This document shows, in pieces, positions 1 to 9,258 of a stretch of 64,000 bases of DNA (position 1 is its first letter; every line of letters starts with the position of its first letter). The notes under the pieces are model-generated. The model made no database searches, had not been told where the DNA came from, and was given only the letters and a program-made list of their open reading frames with translations. The position numbers and the translations under genes are program-made. The stretch is from Ignavibacteria bacterium (GTDB lineage Bacteria; Bacteroidota; Ignavibacteria; Ignavibacteriales; SURF-24), in assembly GCA_025612245.1 (NCBI GenBank), contig JAAXKQ010000010.1, positions 97,790-161,789 on the forward strand. Reading direction: 5' to 3'.

Positions 1-2
1 AG

Positions 3-971
3 GCGCAGGATGGATTTATACAAAGGGAAATTGACGGGCACACGATTCGCTTCCGCGTGTCTGTGCTTCCAATGGTAGGAACCGAGCTTAAAAATAAATT
101 TGAATCCGTAGTAATAAGAATTCTTGATGACAGGAAGGTTATAAAGGATTTAGGCAAGCTGGGCTTAACGGGTTATGCCAACGATGCATTTGTTAAGGCC
201 ATAAAAAAACCGCAGGGAATGGTTATACTTACGGGTCCTACAGGAAGCGGCAAGAGCACGACGCTGGTTGCAGCGCTTTACCAGGTAATAGACCCGACGG
301 TAAACGTGCTTACGGTTGAAGACCCGGTTGAATACGTTATTGAAGGCGCGCGGCAGCTTAAGATTGGTCACAGGATGAATTTTGAACAAGCAATAAGAGC
401 CATACTGCGGCACGACCCGGATATTGTGTTAGTTGGTGAGATGCGCGATAAGGAGACAGCCGACGTTGCAATTAAGCTTGCAAACACGGGTCACCTTACT
501 TTTTCGACGCTTCACACCAATGACGCACCGAGTGCGGTTTCGAGGCTTTATAAAATGGGTATTGAGCCCTTCCTTATTGCCTATGCAATTAACATAATTG
601 TTGCACAGAGACTTATAAGAAGGCTGTGTCCCGACTGCAAAAGGCGTGTTACGGAATTTGACGAAGGCCTAATGCACATGGCGGGGCTGGATATAGAGGA
701 ATGGCGCAATTACGAGATATATGAAGCCGCAGGCTGTCCAAGGTGCGGCAACACCGGTTACAAAGGCAGGCTTGCAATTCATGAGGCGCTTTATTTTACA
801 AAGGAGATAAGGCGCTTGATTGTGCAGGCGGGTGAAGAGGTGGATGAAGAGAGAATTCGCGTACAGGCAAAGCAGGATGGAACGATGAGCCTGCGCGATG
901 CGGGATTTGAAAAGGTAAAGCTGGGGCTTACTTCAATTGAAGAAGTATTGTCTTCAACGACGGACGATTAA
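3..971 (+). CDS. GspE/PilB-type secretion ATPase (5' partial)
   Basis: The frame is open to the window edge, so the gene begins upstream; the GTG at 57 is only an internal codon. The protein is the C-terminal half of a type II secretion/type IV pilus assembly ATPase, a cytoplasmic hexameric motor that drives pilin polymerisation. Counted from codon 57, the Walker A motif GPTGSGKST is at residues 60-68, followed by an Asp box/Walker B (DPDIVLVGEMRD), a His box (GHLTFSTLHT) and a CPDC...CPRC zinc motif typical of GspE/PilB and absent from PilT. The next gene is a PilT-like ATPase 29 bp downstream. Assignment to the family is secure; pilus versus secretion role is not settled by this fragment. 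Confidence 0.93.
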   Translation, partial: AQDGFIQREIDGHTIRFRVSVLPMVGTELKNKFESVVIRILDDRKVIKDLGKLGLTGYANDAFVKAIKKPQGMVILTGPTGSGKSTTLVAALYQVIDPTVNVLTVEDPVEYVIEGARQLKIGHRMNFEQAIRAILRHDPDIVLVGEMRDKETADVAIKLANTGHLTFSTLHTNDAPSAVSRLYKMGIEPFLIAYAINIIVAQRLIRRLCPDCKRRVTEFDEGLMHMAGLDIEEWRNYEIYEAAGCPRCGNTGYKGRLAIHEALYFTKEIRRLIVQAGEEVDEERIRVQAKQDGTMSLRDAGFEKVKLGLTSIEEVLSSTTDD

Positions 972-1000
972 AAAATATTTCACAATTTATTTAACTCTCA

Positions 1001-2227
1001 ATGGTAAACGAAACAAAAAAGATACTATCGGGATTTGCTGGAAAAATTCCAGGCACGTATTTCGGTCCCGACCGCATCAGCTGGATAGCAGAGCACCTGC
1101 CGATGCTGCAGGAAGAGGAGCGGAGGATACTTCTGTGCATGGTTAATTACCTTCTAACGGAGATGATTGAAAAGAGTGCGTCCGATATTGAGCTAGGGGG
1201 TAACGGCACCGGGGGCTTTGTGTGGTTCAGGGTATTCGGCAAAAAGGAACCGGCAAGGAACCTTCCCACCTTTAGTGCCGATGAAGCGGCCGTGCTGATA
1301 TTAAGCCTGTTAAACCAGAGCCAGAGGAATTCACTTTTGGCGCACAGGAACCTGGATTTTTCCTACACGTTTTACCACGAGAAGAAAAAAGATAATGTAC
1401 GTTTCAGAGCCGACGCATACTATGACCTGGATTGCCTTGCCCTCAATATGAGGGCAATATCCAGCACTCTGCGATCCATACAGTCGATAGGTTTTCAGCC
1501 TGGTGTTCTGAAGGTTATGAGTCACGCATACGTAAAGCAGGGTCTGACGCTAATTACGGGCATTACGGGTTCCGGTAAATCAACAACGCTGGATGCGATT
1601 GTGGACTGGCATAACCAGTCGGACCCGGCGCACGTAGTAATAATAGCGGCACCTATAGAATTTGTTCACAAGTCAAACGCCTGTATCATTCGTCACCGAG
1701 AAGTGGGGCGTGACGTTCCGACATTCAAAGAAGGTGTAATACAGTCATTGCGTCAGGACCCGGATATAATAGTAATCGGAGAAATGAGGGATCCGGATAC
1801 AATTATGGCAGCTCTTGAAGTTACAGATACGGGTCACAAGGTATTTTCGACGCTACACACCTCAAGTGCAGTTGAATCGATAGACAGAATTATTGCCGAG
1901 GTACACCCTTCGGAGCAGGAAAGGGTCAGGAACCGGCTTGCTGACGTTCTGGTTTCCATAGTCTCGCAGAAGCTGGTACCCAGTCTGGATGGCAAGCGTG
2001 TTCTTGCCAAAGAGGTTCTGGTAGTAAATGCGAGTGTAAGGGCCGCGATCAAGAACAACAACACGAGCGAGATTTACATGATGATAAACCAGGGCGGGCA
2101 GTACGGCATGAATACTATGGAACAGGATTTGAAGAGTCTTTATATAGCCAGGAAGATCTCTCTGGAGAATGCAATGGCTTATGCGAATAATAAACAGAGG
2201 ATGCAGCAAATACTTGCGGCGGTGTAA
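1001..2227 (+). CDS. PilT-like twitching/retraction ATPase
   Basis: 408-residue secretion-superfamily ATPase. It has Walker A GITGSGKSTT, Walker B region DPDIIVIGEMRD and His box GHKVFSTLHT, but lacks the tetracysteine zinc motif of GspE/PilB. The C-terminal stretch VRAAIKNNNTSEIYMMI with a following GMNTMEQDL matches the PilT pattern (AIxNLIRE...MQTMDQ), which in the family is tied to pilus retraction. The N-terminal ~150 residues are longer than in classical PilT (about 350 aa). The preceding gene is an extension-type ATPase, so the pair looks like an extension/retraction motor set. Start ATG 1001 has no obvious Shine-Dalgarno, which is common in this phylum. Confidence 0.85.
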   Translation: MVNETKKILSGFAGKIPGTYFGPDRISWIAEHLPMLQEEERRILLCMVNYLLTEMIEKSASDIELGGNGTGGFVWFRVFGKKEPARNLPTFSADEAAVLILSLLNQSQRNSLLAHRNLDFSYTFYHEKKKDNVRFRADAYYDLDCLALNMRAISSTLRSIQSIGFQPGVLKVMSHAYVKQGLTLITGITGSGKSTTLDAIVDWHNQSDPAHVVIIAAPIEFVHKSNACIIRHREVGRDVPTFKEGVIQSLRQDPDIIVIGEMRDPDTIMAALEVTDTGHKVFSTLHTSSAVESIDRIIAEVHPSEQERVRNRLADVLVSIVSQKLVPSLDGKRVLAKEVLVVNASVRAAIKNNNTSEIYMMINQGGQYGMNTMEQDLKSLYIARKISLENAMAYANNKQRMQQILAAV

Positions 2228-2232
2228 AATTT

Positions 2233-3783
2233 ATGAAAACATTAGTATGTATATACTGTGAAGGTAACGATACAAAGCTTGCGGTAGTTACCAAAGAAAA
2301 AAAGCAGTACAGGCTCATAAGAGTCAGCGACTTAGACCTTGTTTCGGCGCGGCAGGCCACGGTAGAATCTTTTTCGGCCATAAGTCTGGAAGGCATGTCG
2401 GGCGATATTTCTCTTGGGGACATAAGCGGCACCGAGCCCGCAGTGGGCAGCGCAGCTTCGGGCGAAGGGTTACTGACTTCCGCCTTGAACGGCCTGAACC
2501 TGAATGACTGCGAGTTTATTCCGGCAATTACAGAGCCCGCGGTACATTACCACGTTTTTGAAGGCGCGAAGGAATTGAAGGATAATAAGAGCGCCAAGCT
2601 CGTTCAGGCAATGGTTGATGAGATCCAGAAATCCAAAAACATTGCGGTTCCCAAAAGCAACCTTGGTTACAAAGAACTTGCCGGCGGGCAGCACATTGCG
2701 GTTTTTGCCGACGGTGAGATCCACTGCATAGAAAACATAAACTCGCTTGCACGCGCGAACGGCAGAAGATATTACCGGATTCCATCGGTAAAATGTGCCG
2801 ATCTTTCACTTGCGTACTACGCCGCCGCGAAGAAAAAATTCTTTCCCGATGACTACTCACTAGTTGTTTACATAGGTAAGGAATACAGCAAGCTGATATT
2901 TTTGCAGGGAAAAGAGCTCAAGCACATTGGGGCTACACTGGACATAGGGACATTAAACCTTCATACATACGACGTTTACTTTTCGAAGATTCTTCTTGAA
3001 ATGGAGAACGGCGGCATTCCGCGCATAGACAACGTTGTCATTTGCGGCGAGGATGAATCGGAGAACCTGGTGCTCTCGTTTTACGGCACCTTCCCGGAGG
3101 CAAACGTAAGCAAGCTTGATTTCAAGGATTTAGACATAAGTCAGCTTGATGACGAGTTAAAAGAAAAGGTATCGAGCTTCAGCGTTCCGATTGCAGTGGC
3201 ATACGAATACTTTTCGGAGCTTGAAGGCAGGTACAAGGGAATTAATCTTCTTCCGCAGTACGTAAGGGAGGACCAGAAGTTTTTTCAGTTTGCCTGGTAC
3301 AGTCTGCTCATTCTGCCATTGCTGTTTTTCCTTACGTTCTTTTTTACAAAGACGGCGCTGGTTAACAACAAGGAAATTAACAGGCTGGACAAGAGCATTA
3401 ACGAGCTGACGCTTGTGCAGCAGAGGAACCAGAAGATCATTGACGAGATAAAACACCAGCAGAGCAGGATAGACAATTTCGGTTCCACGCAGGCCATACT
3501 CGATTCGGCGTCGAAGGGTGCCGAAGTGTGGGGGAATGTTTCCCAAAAGATGGCGGATTTTATAATGGGGCGCAAGGGGATGTGGATTACCGGAATACAA
3601 TCGGACCAGAAGAACCAGGTTACGGTTAACGGATATTCCCTTACTCGCGGAGTAATAACGGCTTTTTCCGACTACAATGAGGCGATTTTAAGAAGCATAA
3701 CCTATGAGCCGCTGCGCGAGAAAAACGCTTATAAATTTACCATGAATTTTAACATGTTACAAAATACCGGGAAAGTAAAATGA
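2233..3783 (+). CDS. PilM/PilN-like (GspL-like) inner-membrane platform protein
   Basis: 516 residues. The N-terminal ~340 residues look like a soluble actin-fold PilM/GspL cytoplasmic domain. A single hydrophobic segment at about 352-372 is followed by a coiled-coil-prone stretch and a small alpha/beta periplasmic domain, the layout of PilN. In pili these act as separate proteins coupling the cytoplasmic ATPase to the periplasmic PilO/PilP ring; here they appear fused, as in GspL. It starts 5 bp after the PilT-like gene and overlaps the next gene by 4 bp. The assignment rests on topology and context because sequence identity in this family is low. Confidence 0.7.
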   Translation: MKTLVCIYCEGNDTKLAVVTKEKKQYRLIRVSDLDLVSARQATVESFSAISLEGMSGDISLGDISGTEPAVGSAASGEGLLTSALNGLNLNDCEFIPAITEPAVHYHVFEGAKELKDNKSAKLVQAMVDEIQKSKNIAVPKSNLGYKELAGGQHIAVFADGEIHCIENINSLARANGRRYYRIPSVKCADLSLAYYAAAKKKFFPDDYSLVVYIGKEYSKLIFLQGKELKHIGATLDIGTLNLHTYDVYFSKILLEMENGGIPRIDNVVICGEDESENLVLSFYGTFPEANVSKLDFKDLDISQLDDELKEKVSSFSVPIAVAYEYFSELEGRYKGINLLPQYVREDQKFFQFAWYSLLILPLLFFLTFFFTKTALVNNKEINRLDKSINELTLVQQRNQKIIDEIKHQQSRIDNFGSTQAILDSASKGAEVWGNVSQKMADFIMGRKGMWITGIQSDQKNQVTVNGYSLTRGVITAFSDYNEAILRSITYEPLREKNAYKFTMNFNMLQNTGKVK

Positions 3784-4670
3784 ACCGGAAGACAAAAAAC
3801 ACACTGATACTGCTGGCTATTTTAATTTTCATAAGTGCAGCCGGGGGTTCCTACAGCTTCATTTACCAGAAGAAACAGCTTCAGAAGAAAACCAAAAGGG
3901 AACAGGAGCTTAAGGCCAGCGCGGTAAGCACCAGTGAGCTTGAAGAGCAGCTGAAGGCAGTAAAGATCAAGGCGATGGCTCTGGATTCAATTCTTTCTAA
4001 AAGGAAGTACAATATACCCAAAAGGCTGCACCAGACGGATTTTTACAACTTTGTTAACAGGGCGTCTTACGACTTTTCCCCTTACACGCACATAGACATT
4101 GAATATGCCGACACAAAGGTTGAGAAGCCGTTTAATGCCTTTACGTATAAAGTATCGGGCGCAGGGGAGTTTAACGACGTTTATCACCTGATTTATGCCA
4201 TTGAGCAGAGCAAGGAATTGAAGAAGATAAAGAACATGAATCTTTCCGCCTCTATAACGCCGGACAAGAACGAGGTATCGCACTACCTGGTGTCGTTTAA
4301 CTTCAACGTGCACGTTTACTTTGCGAACGACGACCGTTTTACGACTTCGAGCTTTGTGGAAAACTCACTTGAGCCCGGGAGGATTTACGATATGTTCTAC
4401 CCGCTCATCCGTACGCAGCTGCCGCCGAACGTGGATGACCTGGCCGAGGTTGAAAGCGCAAAGCTTCTTGCACTGGTACCGGACGGGGCATACATAGCCG
4501 ATGCCAAGGGAAATACGTTTATGCTTATGGAAGGCGACCCGGTATACCTTGGTTACCTTACGAAAATAGATTATGAAACCAATCAGGTTACATTCATTCT
4601 CAATAAAGGCGGAATAGTTGAAAAAGTATTCCTGAAACTTGACAAAGAAGACAATAGGAAGAAAAAATAA
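3780..4670 (+). CDS. PilO/PilP-like periplasmic assembly protein
   Basis: 296 residues. One N-terminal transmembrane helix (about 8-27) is followed by a charged coiled coil (about 30-70), a central ferredoxin-like region as in PilO, and a C-terminal ~55-residue segment (ALVPDGAYIADAKG...KIDYETNQVTFILNKGG) that resembles the PilP beta-domain known to contact the secretin. The gene overlaps its upstream partner by ATGA and ends 1 bp before the secretin start, so the three are almost certainly co-translated. Fusion of PilO- and PilP-like parts is inferred from layout; the PilP-like part could be a chance resemblance. Confidence 0.65.
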   Translation: MNRKTKNTLILLAILIFISAAGGSYSFIYQKKQLQKKTKREQELKASAVSTSELEEQLKAVKIKAMALDSILSKRKYNIPKRLHQTDFYNFVNRASYDFSPYTHIDIEYADTKVEKPFNAFTYKVSGAGEFNDVYHLIYAIEQSKELKKIKNMNLSASITPDKNEVSHYLVSFNFNVHVYFANDDRFTTSSFVENSLEPGRIYDMFYPLIRTQLPPNVDDLAEVESAKLLALVPDGAYIADAKGNTFMLMEGDPVYLGYLTKIDYETNQVTFILNKGGIVEKVFLKLDKEDNRKKK

Positions 4671-4671
4671 G

Positions 4672-5934
4672 ATGAAACGAATAATTATCTGTCTGCTAGT
4701 GCTTGCTTTTGCAATGCCCTTATATTCACAGAAGGAGCTGGAAAAAGAGCTCAGCGGGTACAACAATCCAGATGAGCTGGTAACTCTTTCAGAAGATGTT
4801 CCTTTCAGTAAAGCCGTTGAGATCTTAAGCAAGGTCAGTGTTAAGACAACGGGCAAAAACATTGTTTCAACGGCAAGCCTTAACAACCCGATTGGGGTGG
4901 AAATAGTAAAGATGCCATATAAAAAGGCGCTTACGATAATTGTACAGTATGCCAATCTGACGTACGAGGAAAGTGCCGATGCGATTATAATAAGGGCAAA
5001 GAGCCAGGAGAAAAAAGAAGAAGAAAAGCCGGATAATATTTATGCCGCCGTGGATTCGAGGGAGGTAAAGATATCGGCTGTGTTCTTTGAGGCGGACGTA
5101 TCGGAGATGAGGACGCGGGGAATTAACTGGCAGTTTCTGCTTTCGCAGAAGAATCTGACGCTTGGAGCGCAGAGCACGACGATGTCGCAGTCGGCTTCCA
5201 CGAGCAGTTCGGATAACAGCAGCAGCAGCAGTACGGCGACAACGACCTCGCCGGACTTTAATTTAAACGGTGCGGCATCGAATTTCAACATCGGGAACTT
5301 TACGGGAGCCGCGACGGCATTATTCCGTTTTTTTGAGACAGAGAACCTGGGTGAGATAATAGCATCGCCATCTGTAAGTGTAAGGAGCGGGCAGAAGGGG
5401 AGGATACAGATAGGGAGTGATTTTTCGATAAAGACGAGAGATTTTTCGGGAAATATTATAGATAAATTTTATCCGACAGGTACAATTATAGAAGTAACTC
5501 CTTATATTTACAGGGAAGATAATCTGGATTATGTGCTTCTGCAGCTTAATGTTGAGAGGAGCAGCGCTATACCTTCCGAAGTATCGACGGAAATCAGGAA
5601 GACCTCGGCCAACACGCAGGTTTTAATGTTAAACGGCGAAGAGACCGTGATTGGCGGGCTTTTTATAAATGATGAGACGATTGACAGAACAGGAATTCCC
5701 ATACTGAAGGATCTGCCGTGGTGGGTTCTTGGAATAAGGTATCTTACCGGCAGTGACCAGAAGATAGTCCGCAAAAAAGAAGTTGTTATTTTAATAAAGA
5801 CGGAACTGATGCCGAGCCTGAAAGAGAGGCTAGCGATGCCCAAGGGCGGGAATAAAATTCAGCAGGAAGTTCAAAGGAATACCGAACAAATTAAATTCTA
5901 TCAGTTTAACCAAAATCAACAGGAAGAAAAGTAG
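4672..5934 (+). CDS. Secretin (PilQ/GspD family)
   Basis: Outer-membrane channel for the pilus or secreted substrate, 420 residues. I chose ATG 4672 over the upstream TTG 4639 because it begins a clean signal peptide (MKRIIICLLVLAFAMPLYS) directly after the previous stop. An STN/N0-like domain spans about 25-105. A serine-rich linker near 173-195 precedes the secretin core, which shows the hallmark ETVIGGLFINDE...GIPILKDLPWW and a C-terminal KKEVVILIKTELM strand. It is short for a secretin because the N1-N3 repeats are missing or reduced. The last gene of the structural set, it is followed 9 bp later by a response regulator. Confidence 0.88.
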   Translation: MKRIIICLLVLAFAMPLYSQKELEKELSGYNNPDELVTLSEDVPFSKAVEILSKVSVKTTGKNIVSTASLNNPIGVEIVKMPYKKALTIIVQYANLTYEESADAIIIRAKSQEKKEEEKPDNIYAAVDSREVKISAVFFEADVSEMRTRGINWQFLLSQKNLTLGAQSTTMSQSASTSSSDNSSSSSTATTTSPDFNLNGAASNFNIGNFTGAATALFRFFETENLGEIIASPSVSVRSGQKGRIQIGSDFSIKTRDFSGNIIDKFYPTGTIIEVTPYIYREDNLDYVLLQLNVERSSAIPSEVSTEIRKTSANTQVLMLNGEETVIGGLFINDETIDRTGIPILKDLPWWVLGIRYLTGSDQKIVRKKEVVILIKTELMPSLKERLAMPKGGNKIQQEVQRNTEQIKFYQFNQNQQEEK

Positions 5935-5943
5935 GAAAGTATC

Positions 5944-6324
5944 ATGGAATCAATTTTAATAGTAGACGATGATATAAATCTGTGCTCGCTGCTCAAAGAA
6001 GAGCTGAATGAGATCGGATACGATGCTTATTCGGTAAACAGTGCAGACGAAACATTTGCCTTTCTTGATTCCGGACACTTGGTGGATTTAATACTTCTGG
6101 ACTTAAAGATGCCAGAAAAGGACGGGTTTTATGTGCTTGAGACGCTGAAGTCCAGAAAGGCGGACGTCAGGGTTATTGTACTCACAGCATATGCCGACGT
6201 AAAGAGTGCGATAGATTCGGCAAAGCTTGGGGCAAGTGATTTCATCAGTAAACCGTACGATTTTGATGAACTGCTCATTACGATAAGAAAAGTATTGCAA
6301 AAAGAAAAAGAACATGAAGATTAG
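5944..6324 (+). CDS. Single-domain response regulator (CheY-like)
   Basis: 126 residues, one receiver domain only. The acidic pocket (VDDD at 7-10), phospho-acceptor Asp53 (LLDLKMPE), Thr81 (LTAY) and Lys103 (SKPYDF) are all present, so it should accept a phosphoryl group. There is no output domain, so it probably works by protein contact. It begins 9 bp after the secretin and overlaps the next gene by 11 bp, which suggests that pilus or secretion activity and this phosphorelay are expressed together. Confidence 0.92.
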   Translation: MESILIVDDDINLCSLLKEELNEIGYDAYSVNSADETFAFLDSGHLVDLILLDLKMPEKDGFYVLETLKSRKADVRVIVLTAYADVKSAIDSAKLGASDFISKPYDFDELLITIRKVLQKEKEHED

Positions 6325-8425
6325 CTACAGGATACTGATATTTGTATTATTAGTTGTAGCTTTTGTTTTTGCCAGTTCCATTCTTACTTTCTACTCAGTT
6401 ACGGGGAAAATAGTTTTAGGTCTTGCCGGCGCTGCCCTGTCGCTGGTTCTTGTTCTTTTATTGCTCGATAAAAACGCGCGGGCAAAAATTGAACACTCCG
6501 GGTTTTTAGCCCTGATAAATCAGAACCTGTCGTTAAGGGAAATGTCGGATGCCGTACTGGCAAATATCATAAGTGCAACCAGGCTTACGGTGGGGAGGCT
6601 ATTTATAGTTGACAACGGCCAGCCAAGAATACTTTCTTCATTTGGACTTTTGAATGAAACCTCGCTTACGGGAAATAAGATTGACCTTTACCAGCGTGTA
6701 ATTGAAAAAGGCGAAGAAGCCGAGTTTCATTTTACGGAAAACTTTCCCGTGGTGCATTCGGGCATAGTAGCCCTTTCAATAAGGTATCTTTTGATTTATC
6801 CGGTTGTTTATAACCAGAAAGTTATTGCCGTGCTGGAAATGGCCTCGGTAAGCCAGCCGCGAAAAGGTGTAAAGGAATATCTTGCCAACATAAAGGATCA
6901 GCTTGCGGCAGGCCTCAGCAAGGCATATGCCATGAGTCAGCTTGAAAACCTTGTGCGGGAGCTGAAGGTAAATAACGAAAAAGCTCCGCAGCAGGAAGAA
7001 GGTGTGCAGGCGCCTACCGGAGAGAACACTCCAAAGATCGATTCAGCCGTAAAAACGGAAGAAGAAAAAGCCACTCCAAAAGCCGAGGCAATGAAAGCCA
7101 TATTTACTGAAGATGAGTCCGGCGTTATAAAGGACGGGGAGACGGCTCTTTCAGCAAGAAAGACTTCGGAAGAGCTTCAGAGGGAAATTGAAAAAAGGGC
7201 TTCGCATTCAATACTAATAGCAGACAGTAATTCCGACAACAGAAAGATTATTGCGCGTTATCTTACGGCAAAGCACTATAACGTTCTGCAGTCGGCAGGC
7301 GTTATGGAAAGTCTGAAGGAAATAGAGGAGAAAAAGCCCTTTGCGGTTACGCTTTCGCTCAACGCGCAGGATCAGGCGCCGTGGGAGGTTCTGAAAAAGA
7401 TCAAGGAAGGCGACCAGACGCGCAGCTTACCGGTAATAATGTACAACACGGTGGACCCGCTGAACTTTGGCTACGGGCTTCAGGTTTATGAATATCTTTT
7501 CAGGCCTCTAGGTGCGGATGAGATAAGTCTGTTTGCCGAAAGGCTTTCGGCACTTTCAAAAAGGGAAGTTAAGAACATTATATGTGCGGGGTTTGAGGAA
7601 GGCGAAATTCAGCGGTTAAAAGGTGAGCTGAAAGAAAATTCTGTTAAGATTACTTATGTAAAAGAGCCTACCGCCGCATTCAGGATGATACTGAAGCTAC
7701 AGCCGGAGCTGGTGTTAATAGATGCCTTTATGGATAAAGGCGGGAGCATTTCGCTTCTGGACAGGCTTAAGACGTCTTTTGAGACGCGGGAGATACCCGT
7801 TGTAATGTGTCTCAGGCCCGAGCCGGGCAAGGAAGACCTGGCGCTTCTTGACAGTTCAATTGAGAAGGTTACAATCAGGGCAAAAGGCCACAGGATAGAC
7901 ATACTGAAGGCAATAAGGGACAGGATATTACTTGAGGAGGGCTTTACCGAGGAGGACACATCCTCTATACTGATTGAAGGGAAGACGGGTGAAGATGAAA
8001 CGCCTGAGGGGACAGCGGGTCAGGGGGCAAAAAGAATTCCCTCTAATAAAGTTTTAATAGTTGACGATGATGCTAATACGCTTTCCGCAATCTGTGAAGT
8101 AGTAAACAAAGCCGGCTGCGAGAGTGTGCTGGCAAAAAGCGGCATGGAGTGCATATCGATGCTGCAGAAGTTCAAGCCGGACCTGATATTGCTGGATATA
8201 ATGATGCCGCAGATGGACGGTTTTGAGACAATAAAAAGAATTAAGGCAGAGAGAAACCTAAAGGATATTCCGGTCTTTGCCCTTACGGCGCACGAAATGA
8301 TTGAAGAGAAGGAGATTTTAATCAGGAATGGTTTCGACGACTTTGTATCAAAACCCGTGAATTCCGGATCTCTGTCCTTTAAGATTGAAAAGGTTCTAAA
8401 TAATATAACAGAGTTTGAGAAATGA
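6314..8425 (+). CDS. Membrane-anchored GAF protein with three receiver-like domains
   Basis: 703 residues. Two transmembrane helices lie near 5-55, then a GAF-like domain (about 70-210) and an acidic, low-complexity linker (about 220-290). Next come two receiver-fold segments (about 297-410 and 418-545) that lack the usual DD...D...K set, and a complete C-terminal receiver (about 575-700) with VDDDA, LLDIMMPQ and SKPV. There is no kinase or DNA-binding output, so it looks like a membrane scaffold or signal integrator within the pilus operon. It overlaps the preceding gene by 11 bp and the next by ATGA (4 bp). Confidence 0.8.
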   Translation: MKISYRILIFVLLVVAFVFASSILTFYSVTGKIVLGLAGAALSLVLVLLLLDKNARAKIEHSGFLALINQNLSLREMSDAVLANIISATRLTVGRLFIVDNGQPRILSSFGLLNETSLTGNKIDLYQRVIEKGEEAEFHFTENFPVVHSGIVALSIRYLLIYPVVYNQKVIAVLEMASVSQPRKGVKEYLANIKDQLAAGLSKAYAMSQLENLVRELKVNNEKAPQQEEGVQAPTGENTPKIDSAVKTEEEKATPKAEAMKAIFTEDESGVIKDGETALSARKTSEELQREIEKRASHSILIADSNSDNRKIIARYLTAKHYNVLQSAGVMESLKEIEEKKPFAVTLSLNAQDQAPWEVLKKIKEGDQTRSLPVIMYNTVDPLNFGYGLQVYEYLFRPLGADEISLFAERLSALSKREVKNIICAGFEEGEIQRLKGELKENSVKITYVKEPTAAFRMILKLQPELVLIDAFMDKGGSISLLDRLKTSFETREIPVVMCLRPEPGKEDLALLDSSIEKVTIRAKGHRIDILKAIRDRILLEEGFTEEDTSSILIEGKTGEDETPEGTAGQGAKRIPSNKVLIVDDDANTLSAICEVVNKAGCESVLAKSGMECISMLQKFKPDLILLDIMMPQMDGFETIKRIKAERNLKDIPVFALTAHEMIEEKEILIRNGFDDFVSKPVNSGSLSFKIEKVLNNITEFEK

Positions 8426-9087
8426 AAAAGATACTGGTAATTGACGATCATCCGGACAGTGTATTCTTACTGCAGGACCGACTGCAAAGGGAAGGTTTTG
8501 AGGTAATTACAGCCTATGACGGGCAGAGCGGGCTGGAGAAAGCGATAAACGAGCAGCCCGATCTTGTGTTGCTGGATGTAATGATGCCGGGTTTGAATGG
8601 CATGGACGTATGCCGAACGCTGGTAAATACCCCGGTAACGAAGGACATTCCGGTAATACTTGTTACTGCAAAGACAGAAGCCGAAGGGACGAAAGAGGGC
8701 CTGCAGGCGGGAGCATTCGATTACATAAGGAAGCCGGTTAATAAAATTGAGTTACTGGCAAGAATTCACTCGGCCTTAAAGCTGAGGGATACGCAGAAGC
8801 TCCTGCTGGAGCTGGAGAAAATCAATACATTTACGGCGACTGTAGTAACAGCCAATCACGAGATCAAGCAGCCATTGACGCTGATCAATCTTTCGGCGGC
8901 GGCAATAAAAAGGGAAGTGAGCAAGAAGGAAATTTCGCCCGAGGCAATATTGAAGAAGGTTGAGTTTATTGAAGGCGCAATAAGGGAGATTAATAATGTT
9001 CTGGAGAAATTTAAGTCGATAAAGAGCCCGAATTTTTCGCCGTATGTAAATAATATAAAGATGGTGGATCTGGAAGGGAAGGGGTGA
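8422..9087 (+). CDS. Receiver domain fused to a histidine-kinase dimerisation helix, no ATPase domain
   Basis: 221 residues. Residues 1-120 form a complete receiver (DDH 9-10, Asp52, Lys104). A connecting helix leads to an H-box-like motif NHEIKQPLT with His146 and a second long helix, as in HisKA/DHp domains. The protein then stops; no N, G1 or G2 box (HATPase_c) follows. It could be a histidine phosphotransfer protein, a dimeric receiver, or the truncated remains of a REC-HisKA-HATPase kinase. It is the last gene of the operon and is translationally coupled to the one before by a 4-bp overlap. Confidence 0.8.
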   Translation: MKKILVIDDHPDSVFLLQDRLQREGFEVITAYDGQSGLEKAINEQPDLVLLDVMMPGLNGMDVCRTLVNTPVTKDIPVILVTAKTEAEGTKEGLQAGAFDYIRKPVNKIELLARIHSALKLRDTQKLLLELEKINTFTATVVTANHEIKQPLTLINLSAAAIKREVSKKEISPEAILKKVEFIEGAIREINNVLEKFKSIKSPNFSPYVNNIKMVDLEGKG

Positions 9088-9091
9088 GTTT

Positions 9092-9258
9092 TAAGTCTTA
9101 AGTTTTGAGTTTTAAGTTTTGAGTTGGGAAAGAGGTTCAAAGTTCAAGGTTCGAGGTTCGGGGGAAAGAAGGTTCAAAGTTCGAGGTTCGAGGGGAAGAA
9201 AGGTTCAAAGTTCGAGGTTCGAGGTTCAAAGTTCAAGGTTCGAGGTTCAAGGTTAAGG
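9092..9258. repeat. Short-period repeat tract GGTTCAAAG/GGTTCGAG
   Basis: Directly after the regulator operon lies a tract built from TTTTAAGT-like and then GGTTCAAAGTTC / GGTTCGA units of 7-10 bases, repeated with small changes about fifteen times. The unit is not an exact tandem array, and there is no open frame across it. Similar degenerate tracts occur between genes in several bacteria of this phylum (recollection). The rest of the 9088-9433 gap, to the convergent kinase gene, shows no gene. Confidence 0.8.

Noticed and set aside
1..6000. Long minus-strand frames opposite the pilus genes
   Set aside because: They mirror the coding strand, show no protein-family motifs and lack ribosome sites.
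9092..9258. CRISPR array
   Set aside because: Units are 7-10 bases, imperfect and without unique spacers; no cas genes anywhere in the window.
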